Positions 7,256 through 15,523 of a stretch of DNA of 64,000 nucleotides are shown piece by piece. The number at the start of each line of letters is the position of its first letter. Within the stretch, counting starts at the first letter, position 1. Under the pieces are notes generated by a model. The model worked only from the letters and a program-made list of their open reading frames with translations, was not told the DNA's origin and ran no database searches. The stretch is from the NCBI RefSeq assembly GCF_041080625.1, contig NZ_CP163518.1, positions 7,991,501 through 8,055,500 of the forward strand. The letters run 5' to 3'. The stretch comes from Streptomyces sp. CG1. Lineage in GTDB: Bacteria > Actinomycetota > Actinomycetes > Streptomycetales > Streptomycetaceae. A program made the position numbers and the translations under genes.

Positions 7256-8626
7256 GTGAGGGTGTTGGGTGTGGCGCGCTGGATTCAGTCCCATCGCAGG
7301 CCTGCGCCCGCCGACAGCGGCCACCACCGCGAGAGCGGCGCCGGCCACGAGGGCTCCGCGACGTCCGCGCAGTCCGGGGATTCCACGGGATCCGCAGATG
7401 CGGCGGAGGGTGTCCCGGCTGCCTCCGCGGAGGCGGCCGGCGCTCGGCTGAGCGTGCTGCGGGACGCACTGGCCGGGATCGGCACGACCCTCGACGAGGC
7501 CAAGACCTGCGCCGAGCTGACCCGGGCCGCCGTACGGCTGGCCGACGGCACGGCCGCCGTGATGCGCCGCACCGGCCAGACCGTCTCCGGATACGAGGCG
7601 ATCACCGGGGACGCCGACGCGCTGCCCGACGCCCGCTGGGCCGCGGCGGTGGCGCGCGAGGCAGAAGTACCGGCGCTCGGCACGGAGCTGGAGCCCTGGC
7701 TGGAGTACGCGGCGGGCCCCCGACCCCGGGCCGCCCTGTGCGCGCCGCTGACCAGCGGCGACGACGTGTACGGCGTCCTGGTGTGGGCGCGCCCCGGTCC
7801 GCCGGTGCGCCCCGCGGAGGGCGAGCTGCTCAGCCTGCTCGCCGAGCGCGCCGCCTCCCACATCCGGCACGCGCGCGACTATGAGGCCGTCAATCGCACC
7901 GCCGGTGACCTGCAGCGCGCCCTGCTCTCCGAGCCCGGCCGCCCGCACCCCAACCTCGACATCGCCATCCGCTATCTGCCGGCCGGCGGCGGCGTCCTGG
8001 TCGGCGGCGACTGGTGCGAGACGGTACGGCTGCACTTCGGGCGGACCCTGCTGGTGGTCGGCGACGTCATGGGGCACGGCCTGGAAGCCGCCGTCGACAT
8101 GAACGCCTACCGTTCCTCACTGCGCTACATCGCCTCCGCCGACCTGCCCCCGCACCGGGTGCTGCGGCAGATGGACGAGAACGCCTCCAAGGAGGCCGAG
8201 CTGCGGCCCGCCACCTGTCTGCTCGCCCGGGTCGACCCGGGGCGCCACCAGGTCACGCTGGCCAGCGCGGGGCATCTGCCGCCCGTGCTCATCGCCCGGG
8301 ACGGCCAGGCCTCACTGGTGCCCGTCCCCGTCGGACCGCCGCTGGGCACCGGGCTCGGCGGGTACGAGTCGACCACGCAGCGGCTGGAGCAGGGGGAGAC
8401 GCTCGTGCTGTTCACCGACGGGCTCGTGGAGCGCCGTGGTGAGGACATCGACCGCTCCCTGGCCCGGCTCTCGGCCGTCCGCTTCTCCATCGAGGGCGGG
8501 CTGGAGAGCGTCCTGGACACGATTCTCAGCCGGCTGGACGCGCGGCACGCGGAGGATGACGTGGCCGCGCTCGCGGCTCGGCCGCACATCAGGCAGGGGC
8601 CGGCTGCCGACGCCGACTCGTCGTAG
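7256..8626 (+). CDS. PP2C (SpoIIE-type) serine/threonine phosphatase with GAF-like sensor
   Basis: Metal-dependent protein phosphatase of the kind that dephosphorylates anti-anti-sigma partners. The 456-residue protein has a variable Ser/Ala/Gly N-terminus, a GAF-like region at about 60-200, and a SpoIIE/PP2C domain from about 220. The domain shows GGDWCETVRLHFGRTLLVVG, DVMGHGLEAAVDMNAYR (metal-binding Asp), LFTDGLVERR and the last Asp in HAEDDVAALAAR. The GTG start at 7256 has no clear ribosome site; in-frame GTGs at 7262 and 7271 are alternatives, and a leaderless start is possible. It is monocistronic, ending just before a dispersed repeat. Partner anti-sigma genes are not in the window. 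Confidence 0.85.
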   Translation: MRVLGVARWIQSHRRPAPADSGHHRESGAGHEGSATSAQSGDSTGSADAAEGVPAASAEAAGARLSVLRDALAGIGTTLDEAKTCAELTRAAVRLADGTAAVMRRTGQTVSGYEAITGDADALPDARWAAAVAREAEVPALGTELEPWLEYAAGPRPRAALCAPLTSGDDVYGVLVWARPGPPVRPAEGELLSLLAERAASHIRHARDYEAVNRTAGDLQRALLSEPGRPHPNLDIAIRYLPAGGGVLVGGDWCETVRLHFGRTLLVVGDVMGHGLEAAVDMNAYRSSLRYIASADLPPHRVLRQMDENASKEAELRPATCLLARVDPGRHQVTLASAGHLPPVLIARDGQASLVPVPVGPPLGTGLGGYESTTQRLEQGETLVLFTDGLVERRGEDIDRSLARLSAVRFSIEGGLESVLDTILSRLDARHAEDDVAALAARPHIRQGPAADADSS

Positions 8627-8680
8627 GAGTGCCAGTCGTCTCGAGAGTGCCTGTCGTCTCGCGGCTGCCGGTCCGTTGTG

Positions 8681-8750
8681 GCTGGTCGCTCCCCCACGTT
8701 CTCCGCTTCGCTCGAACCCCGGGGGACCCCCTCGCGGCGGAGCCGCATCT
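8681..8750. repeat. dispersed GC-rich intergenic repeat, copy A
   Basis: About 70 bp starting GCTGGTCGCTCCCCCACG and ending GGCGGAGCCGCATCT. The same sequence in the opposite orientation is at 23128-23198, and a related core CTTCGCTCG...GGGGGACCCC is in the element at 62302-62411. Each lies between the 3' ends of convergent genes or in a spacer. Confidence 0.75.
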
Positions 8751-8769
8751 CGGCACCGCCCCGCCCTCC

Positions 8770-10212
8770 TCAGGGAGGTGCAGGTACCGCCAGCCGTAGC
8801 GTGAACGTTGTCAGGCCTTCCTCCCGGTCCAGGTGCAGACCACCGCCGTGCGCCTCCACCAGCGCTCGCGCCACCGAAAGGCCCAGCCCGCTGCCGCCCC
8901 GGTCCCGGCTGCGGGCCTTGTCCACGCGGTAGAAGCGGTCGAAGATCCGGTCCCGGTCGGTGTCCGGGATGCCGGGCCCGGCGTCGGTCACCCGCACGTA
9001 CGCGCCGGCGGCGTCGGCCGAGACCGTCAGGGAGACCTCCGTGCCGGGCGGGGTGTGTACGGCCGCGTTGGTGAGCAGGTTGTCCAGGACCTGGCGGATC
9101 CGCACCGGGTCCAGGCGCAGCCGTACCGGCCCGGCGCCATGGCCGGTGTCGACGGTCAGCGGGTGGCCGGGGTGGCCCGCGCGGAAGGCGTCCGCGGCCT
9201 CCCGCACCAGCTCCGTCAGGTCGGTGCCGGCGCACCGCAGCGGTGTCTCGACCTCGGCCGCGTCCAGCCGGGCGAGCAGCAGCAGATCGTCCAGAAGGAC
9301 GCCCATCCGGGCGGCCTCGGCGCGCAGCCGGGCCAGATGCCGGTCGCGCTCGGCGGGTTCGTTGGCGGCCGCGTACTGGAACAGGTCGGCGTAGCCGCGC
9401 ACCGACATCAGCGGGGTGCGCAGTTCGTGGGAGGCGTCCGCGACGAACCGGCGCAGCCGCTGCTCGGCCTCCGCACGCACCGCCAGGGAGTCGTCGATGT
9501 GCTCCAGCATGGTGTTGAAGGCCGTGCGCAGCTCCTCCACCTCCGGGCCGCCGCCCTTGCGGTCGGCGCGCAGCGGCAGCCTGGCCTCCGGGTCGGTCAG
9601 ATCGTGCGAGGCGATCCCGTGGGCGGTGTACGCCATGTCGCTGAGCGGTTTCAGACCCCGGCGCAGCATCCTGCGGCCGATGACCACGAACGCCAGCAGG
9701 GCCAGCGTGAACGCCACCACCTGGACGGTGACCAGCTGCCGCACGGTCGCCTCGACGTCCGCCATGGGGGCCGCGCTCACCAGGACCACACCGGGCTCCA
9801 CCTCGCACGCGCGCAGCCGGTAGGTGCCCTCCCCGGCGATGTCCACGGTGCGGAACAGCTCCGTCGAGGTGCGGGCGCGGGTCTCGGCGAGGGCGGTGAG
9901 CGGGGCGGTGTCGGAGGGCACGTCGGCGGGGGTGCGCAGGTGCGCCGAGCCGCCCGAGACGTCGTAGACGGCCGTGTACCAGCCGTAGTACGGCTGGCGC
10001 CTGACCGTGCCGTGCGCGGAGGCGTCCTTGGTCTGCACGATCTGCACCAGCCGCAGCTGGTCGCCCAGCTGCCGTTCCAGATAGCCGCGCATGTACGTGG
10101 TCAGGGCCGTGCCGACCACCGCGAACACCACCAGGGACAGTGCCCCGAGGCCCAGCGCCAGCCGGGTGCCCAGCCGGAGTCTGCCGTATGTGCGACGCAG
10201 CCGTGTGATCAC
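8770..10212 (-). CDS. two-component sensor histidine kinase
   Basis: Membrane sensor kinase of 480 residues that should phosphorylate the OmpR-type regulator encoded just upstream. It has an N-terminal helix (LALGLGALSLVVFAVVGTAL), a roughly 130-residue extracytoplasmic domain, and a second helix (VQVVAFTLALLAFVVIG). A HAMP linker, the phosphoacceptor block ADASHELRTPLMSVRGYADL with His262, and an ATPase domain with DNLLTNAAVHTP, DAGPGIPD and GSGLGLSVARALVEAHGG follow. The GTG start overlaps the regulator stop (GTGA at 10209-10212), so the pair is translationally coupled. The trigger is unknown. Confidence 0.93.
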   Translation of the reverse strand: MITRLRRTYGRLRLGTRLALGLGALSLVVFAVVGTALTTYMRGYLERQLGDQLRLVQIVQTKDASAHGTVRRQPYYGWYTAVYDVSGGSAHLRTPADVPSDTAPLTALAETRARTSTELFRTVDIAGEGTYRLRACEVEPGVVLVSAAPMADVEATVRQLVTVQVVAFTLALLAFVVIGRRMLRRGLKPLSDMAYTAHGIASHDLTDPEARLPLRADRKGGGPEVEELRTAFNTMLEHIDDSLAVRAEAEQRLRRFVADASHELRTPLMSVRGYADLFQYAAANEPAERDRHLARLRAEAARMGVLLDDLLLLARLDAAEVETPLRCAGTDLTELVREAADAFRAGHPGHPLTVDTGHGAGPVRLRLDPVRIRQVLDNLLTNAAVHTPPGTEVSLTVSADAAGAYVRVTDAGPGIPDTDRDRIFDRFYRVDKARSRDRGGSGLGLSVARALVEAHGGGLHLDREEGLTTFTLRLAVPAPP

Positions 10213-10919
10213 CTGGCCGCCTGCCGCACCACGTACCCGAAGCCACGCACGGTGTGGATCAGCGGCTCCTCGTCCGGCCGGTCCAGTTTGCGGCGCAGCC
10301 TGCTGACCACCAGCTCCACCACGTTCGAGCGGCCGCCGAAGCCGTACTCCCAGACATGGTCGAGGATCTGGGCCTTGGTGAGCACCGACGGCGACTTGCG
10401 CATCAGATAGCGCAGCACCTCGAACTCGGTCGGGGTGAGCGCGAGCAGCCGCTCGCCGCGCCGCACCTCGCGGGTGTCCTCGTCCAGCGTCAGCTCGGCG
10501 ACCCGCAGCACGGACCGCTGGAAGGCGGGCCCGGCGCTGCGCCGCAGCACCGTGCGCAGCCGGGCCATCAGCTCCTCCACCGCGAACGGCTTGACCAGAT
10601 AGTCGTCCCCGCCCCGGGTCAGGCCCGCGACCCGGTCGGCGACGCCGTCGCGCGCCGTGAGGAACACCACCGGCACCATCGTCCCCGAGCGGCGCAGCCG
10701 GTCCAGGACGCCGAAGCCGTCCACGTCGGGCAGCATCAGGTCGAGGACCACGATGTCCGGCTCGAACTCGGCGGCACGGCGCAGCGCCTCCTCGCCCGAG
10801 TAGGCGGCGTGCGCCTCCCAGCCCTCGTACCGGGCGACCGTGGCCACCAGGTCGGCGATCGGCGGGTCGTCGTCCACGACCAGCAGGCGTACTTTCTCCA
10901 CCCGCCCATCCTGCGCCAC
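10209..10919 (-). CDS. OmpR/PhoB-family response regulator
   Basis: DNA-binding response regulator of about 236 residues. The receiver shows the acidic pair LLVVDDDPP, the phosphoacceptor Asp in IVVLDLMLPDVDG, VFLTARD and the lysine in YLVKPFAVEEL. The winged-helix effector ends with SNVVELVVSRLRRKLD and IHTVRGFGYVVR. Two GTG starts are possible, 10919 and 10901; the inner one has GCAGGA at good spacing. It is upstream of and overlaps the sensor kinase gene. It is divergent from the flavin-module gene at 11052, which is a candidate target (inference). Confidence 0.93.
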   Translation of the reverse strand: MAQDGRVEKVRLLVVDDDPPIADLVATVARYEGWEAHAAYSGEEALRRAAEFEPDIVVLDLMLPDVDGFGVLDRLRRSGTMVPVVFLTARDGVADRVAGLTRGGDDYLVKPFAVEELMARLRTVLRRSAGPAFQRSVLRVAELTLDEDTREVRRGERLLALTPTEFEVLRYLMRKSPSVLTKAQILDHVWEYGFGGRSNVVELVVSRLRRKLDRPDEEPLIHTVRGFGYVVRQAAR

Positions 10920-11051
10920 CCGTTCGGCCCCGTCCGGGCTGCCCGCACCCTCCGGCCGTATCGATACTCAAGTGAAAGTCGTCCGACAGGAGATCGACAG
11001 CAAACGCGAGCGAAGCTCGTCACCCAGGACCCGATCAAGGAGCTGCCGTCC

Positions 11052-12389
11052 GTGACGACCCTCCAGACCCGTCCCGCGTCCCCCACGGCGATACGCCCCC
11101 GCGTCGTGGCCCGTACCGGCCTGTACGCCCTGCTCGCCGCCAACGCGGCGGTGGTCGCCTGGTTCTTCGTCCAGGCCGGCTTCGCCTCGAACCCGTTGAT
11201 CGTGCTCGGCCGCCTCGCCGGCCTGTACGGTGCCCTCCTCATGGCGTTCCAGCTGCTGCTGGTGGCCCGGCTGCCCTGGCTGGACCGCCGGATCGGCATG
11301 GACCGGCTGACCTCCTGGCACCGCCGTACCGGCTTCGGCATCCTGTGGACCCTGCTCACCCACGCAGTGTTCATCACCTTCGGCTACGCCGAGGCGTCCT
11401 CGATGGACCCGGTGAACCAGATCGTGAACCTCGCCGAGACAACCGAAGGCGTGCTGCGTGCCATCGTCGCGCTCACGCTGATCGTCGTCGTCGGCGCCGT
11501 CTCGGGCCGCTGGGCCCGGCGCCGGCTCGCCTACGAGACCTGGCACTTCATCCACCTGTACACCTACGTCGCCGTGGTCCTCGCCTTCACCCACCAGGTC
11601 GCGGCCGGTACGACCTTCACCTCGTCGCCGACCGCGACGACGTACTGGTACACGGTGTGGGGCGTGGCCCTCGGCTCGGTGGTGCTGGGCCGGATGGTGC
11701 TGCCGCTGTGGCGGAACCTGCGGCACCGGCTGCACGTGTCGGCGGTCGTCCCGGAGTCCGACGACGTCGTCTCCGTCTACGTCACCGGCCGCGACCTGGA
11801 CCGGCTGCCCGCCCAGGCCGGTCAGTTCTTCCTCTGGCGCTTCCTCACCCGGGACCGCTGGTGGCAGGCCAACCCGTTCTCCCTGTCGGCCGCCCCGGAC
11901 GGCCGCACCCTGCGCCTCACCGCCAAGGCGTCCGGCGCGGGCAGCGCCGCCCTGCGGCACATCAAGCCGGGCACCCGCGTCTTCGCCGAGGGCCCCTACG
12001 GCGCCTTCACCACGCTGCACCGCACCCGCCCGGAGTCCGTGCTGATCGCCGGCGGCGTCGGCGTCACGCCGATCCGGGCGCTGCTGGAGGACCTGGCGGG
12101 CCACGCCGTGGTCATCTACCGCGTGTCCAGCGACCGCGACGCCGTCCTCTACGACGAGCTGTGCGACCTCGCCCTCACCAAGGGAGCCGAACTGCACCTG
12201 GTGACCGGACCGATCGTTCCCGACAAGCTGGCCCCGCGCGAACTGGCCCGGCTGGTCCCGGACATCGGCGACCGGGACGTCTTCCTGTGCGGGCCGCCCG
12301 GGATGATGACCGCCGTGCTGCGCAGCCTGGGCGACCTGGGCGTGCCCAAGCGGCAGATCCACTTCGAGCGCTTCAGCCTCGCGGGCTGA
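11052..12389 (+). CDS. ferric-reductase-like transmembrane flavoprotein oxidoreductase
   Basis: Membrane protein of 445 residues that moves electrons from cytosolic NAD(P)H through FAD and probably heme. About six helices occupy residues 15-215, with candidate heme histidines in LTSWHRRTGFGILWTLLTHA and YETWHFIHLYTYVAVV. The FAD-binding region has WWQANPFSLSAAP and RLTAKASGAGSAAL, and the NAD(P) site has VLIAGGVGVTPIRALLEDL and FLCGPPGMMTAVL. The GTG at 11052 has AAGGAG upstream; a longer in-frame read-through from 10254 is antisense to the regulator and is rejected. It is followed at 15 bp by the FMN-binding protein and then apbE, so the three form one electron-transfer module. Confidence 0.9.
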   Translation: MTTLQTRPASPTAIRPRVVARTGLYALLAANAAVVAWFFVQAGFASNPLIVLGRLAGLYGALLMAFQLLLVARLPWLDRRIGMDRLTSWHRRTGFGILWTLLTHAVFITFGYAEASSMDPVNQIVNLAETTEGVLRAIVALTLIVVVGAVSGRWARRRLAYETWHFIHLYTYVAVVLAFTHQVAAGTTFTSSPTATTYWYTVWGVALGSVVLGRMVLPLWRNLRHRLHVSAVVPESDDVVSVYVTGRDLDRLPAQAGQFFLWRFLTRDRWWQANPFSLSAAPDGRTLRLTAKASGAGSAALRHIKPGTRVFAEGPYGAFTTLHRTRPESVLIAGGVGVTPIRALLEDLAGHAVVIYRVSSDRDAVLYDELCDLALTKGAELHLVTGPIVPDKLAPRELARLVPDIGDRDVFLCGPPGMMTAVLRSLGDLGVPKRQIHFERFSLAG

Positions 12390-12404
12390 GAGAGGCGTCC
12401 CACC

Positions 12405-12854
12405 GTGAAGCGAGCCATCCCCGTCTTCCTCCTGACCGTCGCGGGTCTGATCCCGGTCTGGCGATACCAGCCGTCGACCGGGGCCGTCGACGTCGCCCAG
12501 CCCGCGTCGACACCGACTTCCGTGCCGTCCTCCTCCTCGTCGTCCTCGTCGCCGTCGTCGCCGAAGTCGTCCTCTTCGTCCTCCTCTTCGTCCTCGAAGG
12601 TCGTCGCGGGCACCGCGGTGGACACCGTGAAGGGTGTCTTCCAGGTGGAGGTGACGTTCCGGGGCGACCGGATCGCGTCCGTGCGGATGCTGCAGGCGCC
12701 GCACCATCCGCAGACCAAGTGGGCCGTCCCGGAGCTGATCACGGAGACGCTGAAGGCGCAGAGTGCCCAGATCGACTCGGTGTCCGGGGCCACGGTCACG
12801 AGCCGGGGATACAAGGAGTCCCTCCAGGCCGCAATCGACGCCAAGGCCTCCTGA
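12405..12854 (+). CDS. exported FMN-binding-domain protein with poly-serine linker
   Basis: A 149-residue protein with a hydrophobic N-terminal anchor or signal (MKRAIPVFLLTVAGLIPVW), then a linker of nearly pure serine at about residues 43-65, then one FMN-binding domain. The domain carries the flavinylation motif SVSGATVTSRGY, in which Thr130 is the residue expected to receive FMN in phosphodiester linkage from ApbE. It should act as a one-electron relay outside the membrane, taking electrons from the adjacent ferric-reductase-like protein. It lies 15 bp after that gene and 1 bp before apbE. Confidence 0.9.
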   Translation: MKRAIPVFLLTVAGLIPVWRYQPSTGAVDVAQPASTPTSVPSSSSSSSSPSSPKSSSSSSSSSSKVVAGTAVDTVKGVFQVEVTFRGDRIASVRMLQAPHHPQTKWAVPELITETLKAQSAQIDSVSGATVTSRGYKESLQAAIDAKAS

Positions 12855-12855
12855 C

Positions 12856-13611
12856 GTGCGGCGTGTCGAACACGTCATGGGGTTCCCCGTCTCGCTGCGG
12901 ATCGACGACGAGAGTGACTTCGAGAGCGGCTTCGAGGGCGGCCTCGAGAGTGACTTCGAGGCCGCAGCGGACGCCGTCTTCGCCTGGCTGCGCGAAGTGG
13001 ACGCCCGCTTCAGCCCGTTCAAACCCGACAGCGAGGTGTCCCGGTACGGGCGCGGCGAGATGGCGGACGGCGAGCTGAGCGCGGATCTGACGGAGGTGCT
13101 CGGCCTCTGCGCGGACCTGCGCAGCGCGACCGGCGGCGCCTTCGACGTCCGGCTGCCCGGCCGGGGCTTCGATCCGTGCGCGGTGGTCAAGGGCTGGTCG
13201 GTGCAGCGGGCTGCCGAACTGCTGACGGCCGCCGGGGTGCGCCGGTTCTGTCTCAACGCAGGTGGTGACGTGGTCGTCTCCGGCGGGCCCTGGCGGGTCG
13301 GGATACGGCATCCCGAACAGGCCGACCGGGTCTGTGCCGTGCTGGCGGTCACCGACGGGGCGGTGGCGACGTCCGGGCGGTACGAGCGCGGCGACCACAT
13401 CGTCGACGGCCGCACCGGACGCCCCGCGACCGGGCTGCTCAGCCTCACCGTGGTGGCCCCGACCCTGACCGAGGCGGACGCGACCGCCACGGCGGCCTTC
13501 GCCCTGGGCACCGACGGCCCGGCCTGGGCCGCCGCACGCACCGGCTGCGAGATCTTCGCGATCGACACCACACACCGAGTGCTCCGCACGCCGGGACTGC
13601 CGGTGGCCTGA
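12856..13611 (+). CDS. apbE: ApbE family FAD:protein FMN transferase
   Basis: Covalently attaches FMN from FAD to Thr of the SGAT motif in partner proteins; the partner is almost certainly the gene just upstream. The 251-residue protein starts VRRVEHVMGFPVSLR and shows the ApbE features GGAFDVR, VVKGWSVQRAAELL, LNAGGDVVVSG, TSGRYERGDHIVDGRTG and TEADATATAAFALG. The GTG at 12856 begins one base after the upstream stop. Between residues about 18 and 35 there is an acidic repeated insert (ESDFESGFEGGLESDFE) encoded by a direct DNA repeat, which most relatives lack. No lipoprotein signal is visible, so it may act in the cytoplasm or be exported another way. Confidence 0.92.
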   Translation: MRRVEHVMGFPVSLRIDDESDFESGFEGGLESDFEAAADAVFAWLREVDARFSPFKPDSEVSRYGRGEMADGELSADLTEVLGLCADLRSATGGAFDVRLPGRGFDPCAVVKGWSVQRAAELLTAAGVRRFCLNAGGDVVVSGGPWRVGIRHPEQADRVCAVLAVTDGAVATSGRYERGDHIVDGRTGRPATGLLSLTVVAPTLTEADATATAAFALGTDGPAWAAARTGCEIFAIDTTHRVLRTPGLPVA

Positions 13612-13736
13612 CTGGCCATTCACCCGCCAAAACGCTGAAACACTCGCGGTCTAGACTCTCCCCGCAACGGCCTGCGCACCGACGACTTGGCCGAAGACGG
13701 GCGGAAATCAGCCAAACCCGAAGGGCATTCGGCGTT

Positions 13737-14873
13737 TTGATACGGATAGATTCAGTCACGAAGCGGTACCCGGACGGCACGGTCGCGGTCGACCGGCTGT
13801 CGCTGGAGATACCGGACCGCGCGATCACCGTCCTCGTCGGGCCCTCCGGCTGCGGAAAGACGACGACGCTGCGGATGATCAACCGGATGGTGGAGCCCAG
13901 CGACGGCAGCATCCTCCTCGACGGCACCGACATCCGGCAGCAGCCGGTCAACACCCTGCGCCGCTCGATGGGTTACGTCATCCAGAACGCCGGGCTCTTC
14001 CAGCACCGCACCATCCTCGACAACATCGCCACCGTGCCCCGTCTGCTCGGCACGCCCAGGAAGGAGGCCCGCGCGCGGGCCGCGGAGCTGATGGAGCGGG
14101 TGGGGCTCGACGCCTCGCTGGCCAGGCGGTACCCGTACCAGCTGTCCGGCGGCCAGCAGCAGCGCGTCGGCGTGGCCCGGGCGCTCGCCGCCGATCCGCC
14201 GGTGCTGCTGATGGACGAGCCGTTCTCCGCCGTGGACCCGGTGGTCCGTAAGGGACTGCAGGACGAACTCCTCCGCATCCAGGACGAGTTGGGCAAGACC
14301 ATCGTCTTCGTCACCCATGACATCGACGAGGCGATCAAGCTCGGCACTATGGTCGCCGTGCTGCGCACCGGCGGCCGGCTCGCCCAGTTCGCGCCGCCCG
14401 CCGACCTGCTCAGCGCGCCCGCAGACGCCTTCGTGGAGGACTTCCTCGGCGCCGACCGCGGTATCCGCCGGCTGTCCTTCTTCCCGTCCGTCGGCCTCCA
14501 GCTGCAGACCGCGCCGGTCGTGGGCATCGACGCCGACCCCGGCCGGCTCGCCGCCCCGTCCGGCGCCCCCTATCTCCTCGTCACCGACCCCGACGGCAGG
14601 CCGCTCGGCTGGAGCGAGCCGGAGCGGCTCACCGTCGGAGCCATCGACCGGGAGCAACTCCTCGACTTCGGGCGGCCGTTCGTGCCCGGCACCGACTCGC
14701 TGCGCACCGCGCTCGACGGCGCCGTGCTCTCCCCGACCGGCTGGGCCGTCGCGGTGGACGGCGAGGGACGCGCCGTCGGTGTCGTATCCCAGCAGGTCAT
14801 CGGCGAGGCCATCCGTGCCGCCCACAGCCGGGCCGCGAACGGCGCCGACACCGACGTCAAGGCCGTCCGGTGA
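13737..14873 (+). CDS. osmoprotectant (glycine betaine/choline type) ABC transporter ATPase
   Basis: OpuCA/ProV-like ATPase that powers osmolyte uptake. The 378 residues show Walker A GPSGCGKTTTLRMIN, the Q-loop near GYVIQNAGLF, signature YQLSGGQQQRVGVARAL, Walker B VLLMDEPFSAVDPVVR and the switch His in FVTHDIDEA. The C-terminal about 120 residues correspond to the CBS-like regulatory part of this subfamily, which senses ionic strength in relatives. The start is TTG at 13737, next to a small hairpin CCGAA/TTCGG. Its 3' end overlaps the first permease gene by 4 bp. The binding-protein gene is not adjacent but lies beyond the conservon, at 20463. Confidence 0.93.
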   Translation: MIRIDSVTKRYPDGTVAVDRLSLEIPDRAITVLVGPSGCGKTTTLRMINRMVEPSDGSILLDGTDIRQQPVNTLRRSMGYVIQNAGLFQHRTILDNIATVPRLLGTPRKEARARAAELMERVGLDASLARRYPYQLSGGQQQRVGVARALAADPPVLLMDEPFSAVDPVVRKGLQDELLRIQDELGKTIVFVTHDIDEAIKLGTMVAVLRTGGRLAQFAPPADLLSAPADAFVEDFLGADRGIRRLSFFPSVGLQLQTAPVVGIDADPGRLAAPSGAPYLLVTDPDGRPLGWSEPERLTVGAIDREQLLDFGRPFVPGTDSLRTALDGAVLSPTGWAVAVDGEGRAVGVVSQQVIGEAIRAAHSRAANGADTDVKAVR

Positions 14874-15523
14874 ACGGCTTCTTCGACCTCCCGAGCGACC
14901 TCCAGCACAGCTGGCTCGGACTCGTCGGCCTGCATGTGCGCGAGGGTCTGCTGCCGGTGCTGGCCGCCCTGCTCGTGGCGCTGCCCGTGGCCCAGCTCTG
15001 CGTACGCTTCCGCTGGGTCTATCCGCCCGTGCTGGGCATCACCACCGTGCTCTATTCCGTCCCCTCGCTGGCCTTCTTCGTCGTCCTCATCGACTACTTC
15101 GGGCAGAGCGAGCTGACGGTGATGATCCCGCTGGCGGTCTACAGCCTGGTGGTGCTGGTGCCGGGCATCGTGGACGGCGTCCGTTCGGTGCCGCAGGAGA
15201 CCCTGGCCGCCGCGCAGGCCATGGGCTTCGGCCCCGTACGCCGTTATCTCCAGGTCCAGTTGCCCATCGCCGCACCCGCGATCATCGCGGGCCTCAGGGT
15301 GGCGGTCGTCTCCAGCCTCTCCCTGGTCAGCGTCGGCATGCTCATCGGCAACCAGGGCGCGCTCGGCAACCTGCTCAACGACGCCACCACCTACCACCGG
15401 CCCGCGCTGGCCGTGAACTCGGTGCTGACGACGGCGGTGCTGGGCATCCTGGCCGACGCCCTGCTGGTCCTGGTCCGCCGTCTCCTCACCCCCTGGATGC
15501 CGAGGAAGGGTGCCACCCGGTGA
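14870..15523 (+). CDS. osmoprotectant ABC transporter permease 1
   Basis: OpuCB-like membrane subunit of 217 residues with five to six helices. The EAA-type coupling loop is visible as ETLAAAQAMGFGPVRRYLQVQLP, and VGMLIGNQGALGNLLNDAT precedes the last helices. GTG start in a GTGA overlap with the ATPase gene, and a second 4-bp overlap with the next permease, so all three are translationally coupled. Confidence 0.93.
   Translation: MNGFFDLPSDLQHSWLGLVGLHVREGLLPVLAALLVALPVAQLCVRFRWVYPPVLGITTVLYSVPSLAFFVVLIDYFGQSELTVMIPLAVYSLVVLVPGIVDGVRSVPQETLAAAQAMGFGPVRRYLQVQLPIAAPAIIAGLRVAVVSSLSLVSVGMLIGNQGALGNLLNDATTYHRPALAVNSVLTTAVLGILADALLVLVRRLLTPWMPRKGATR

Noticed and set aside
12520..12600. TCC/TCG microsatellite as a separate repeat element
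   Set aside because: It encodes the serine linker of the FMN-binding protein and is explained by that.
10968..13619. 883-codon minus-strand frame opposite the flavin module
   Set aside because: Antisense to three genes with clear motifs; no recognisable domain.
13629..13738. AAAACGC / GCGTTTT inverted pair before the osmolyte ATPase gene
   Set aside because: Arms are only 7 bp and about 100 bp apart; likely chance.
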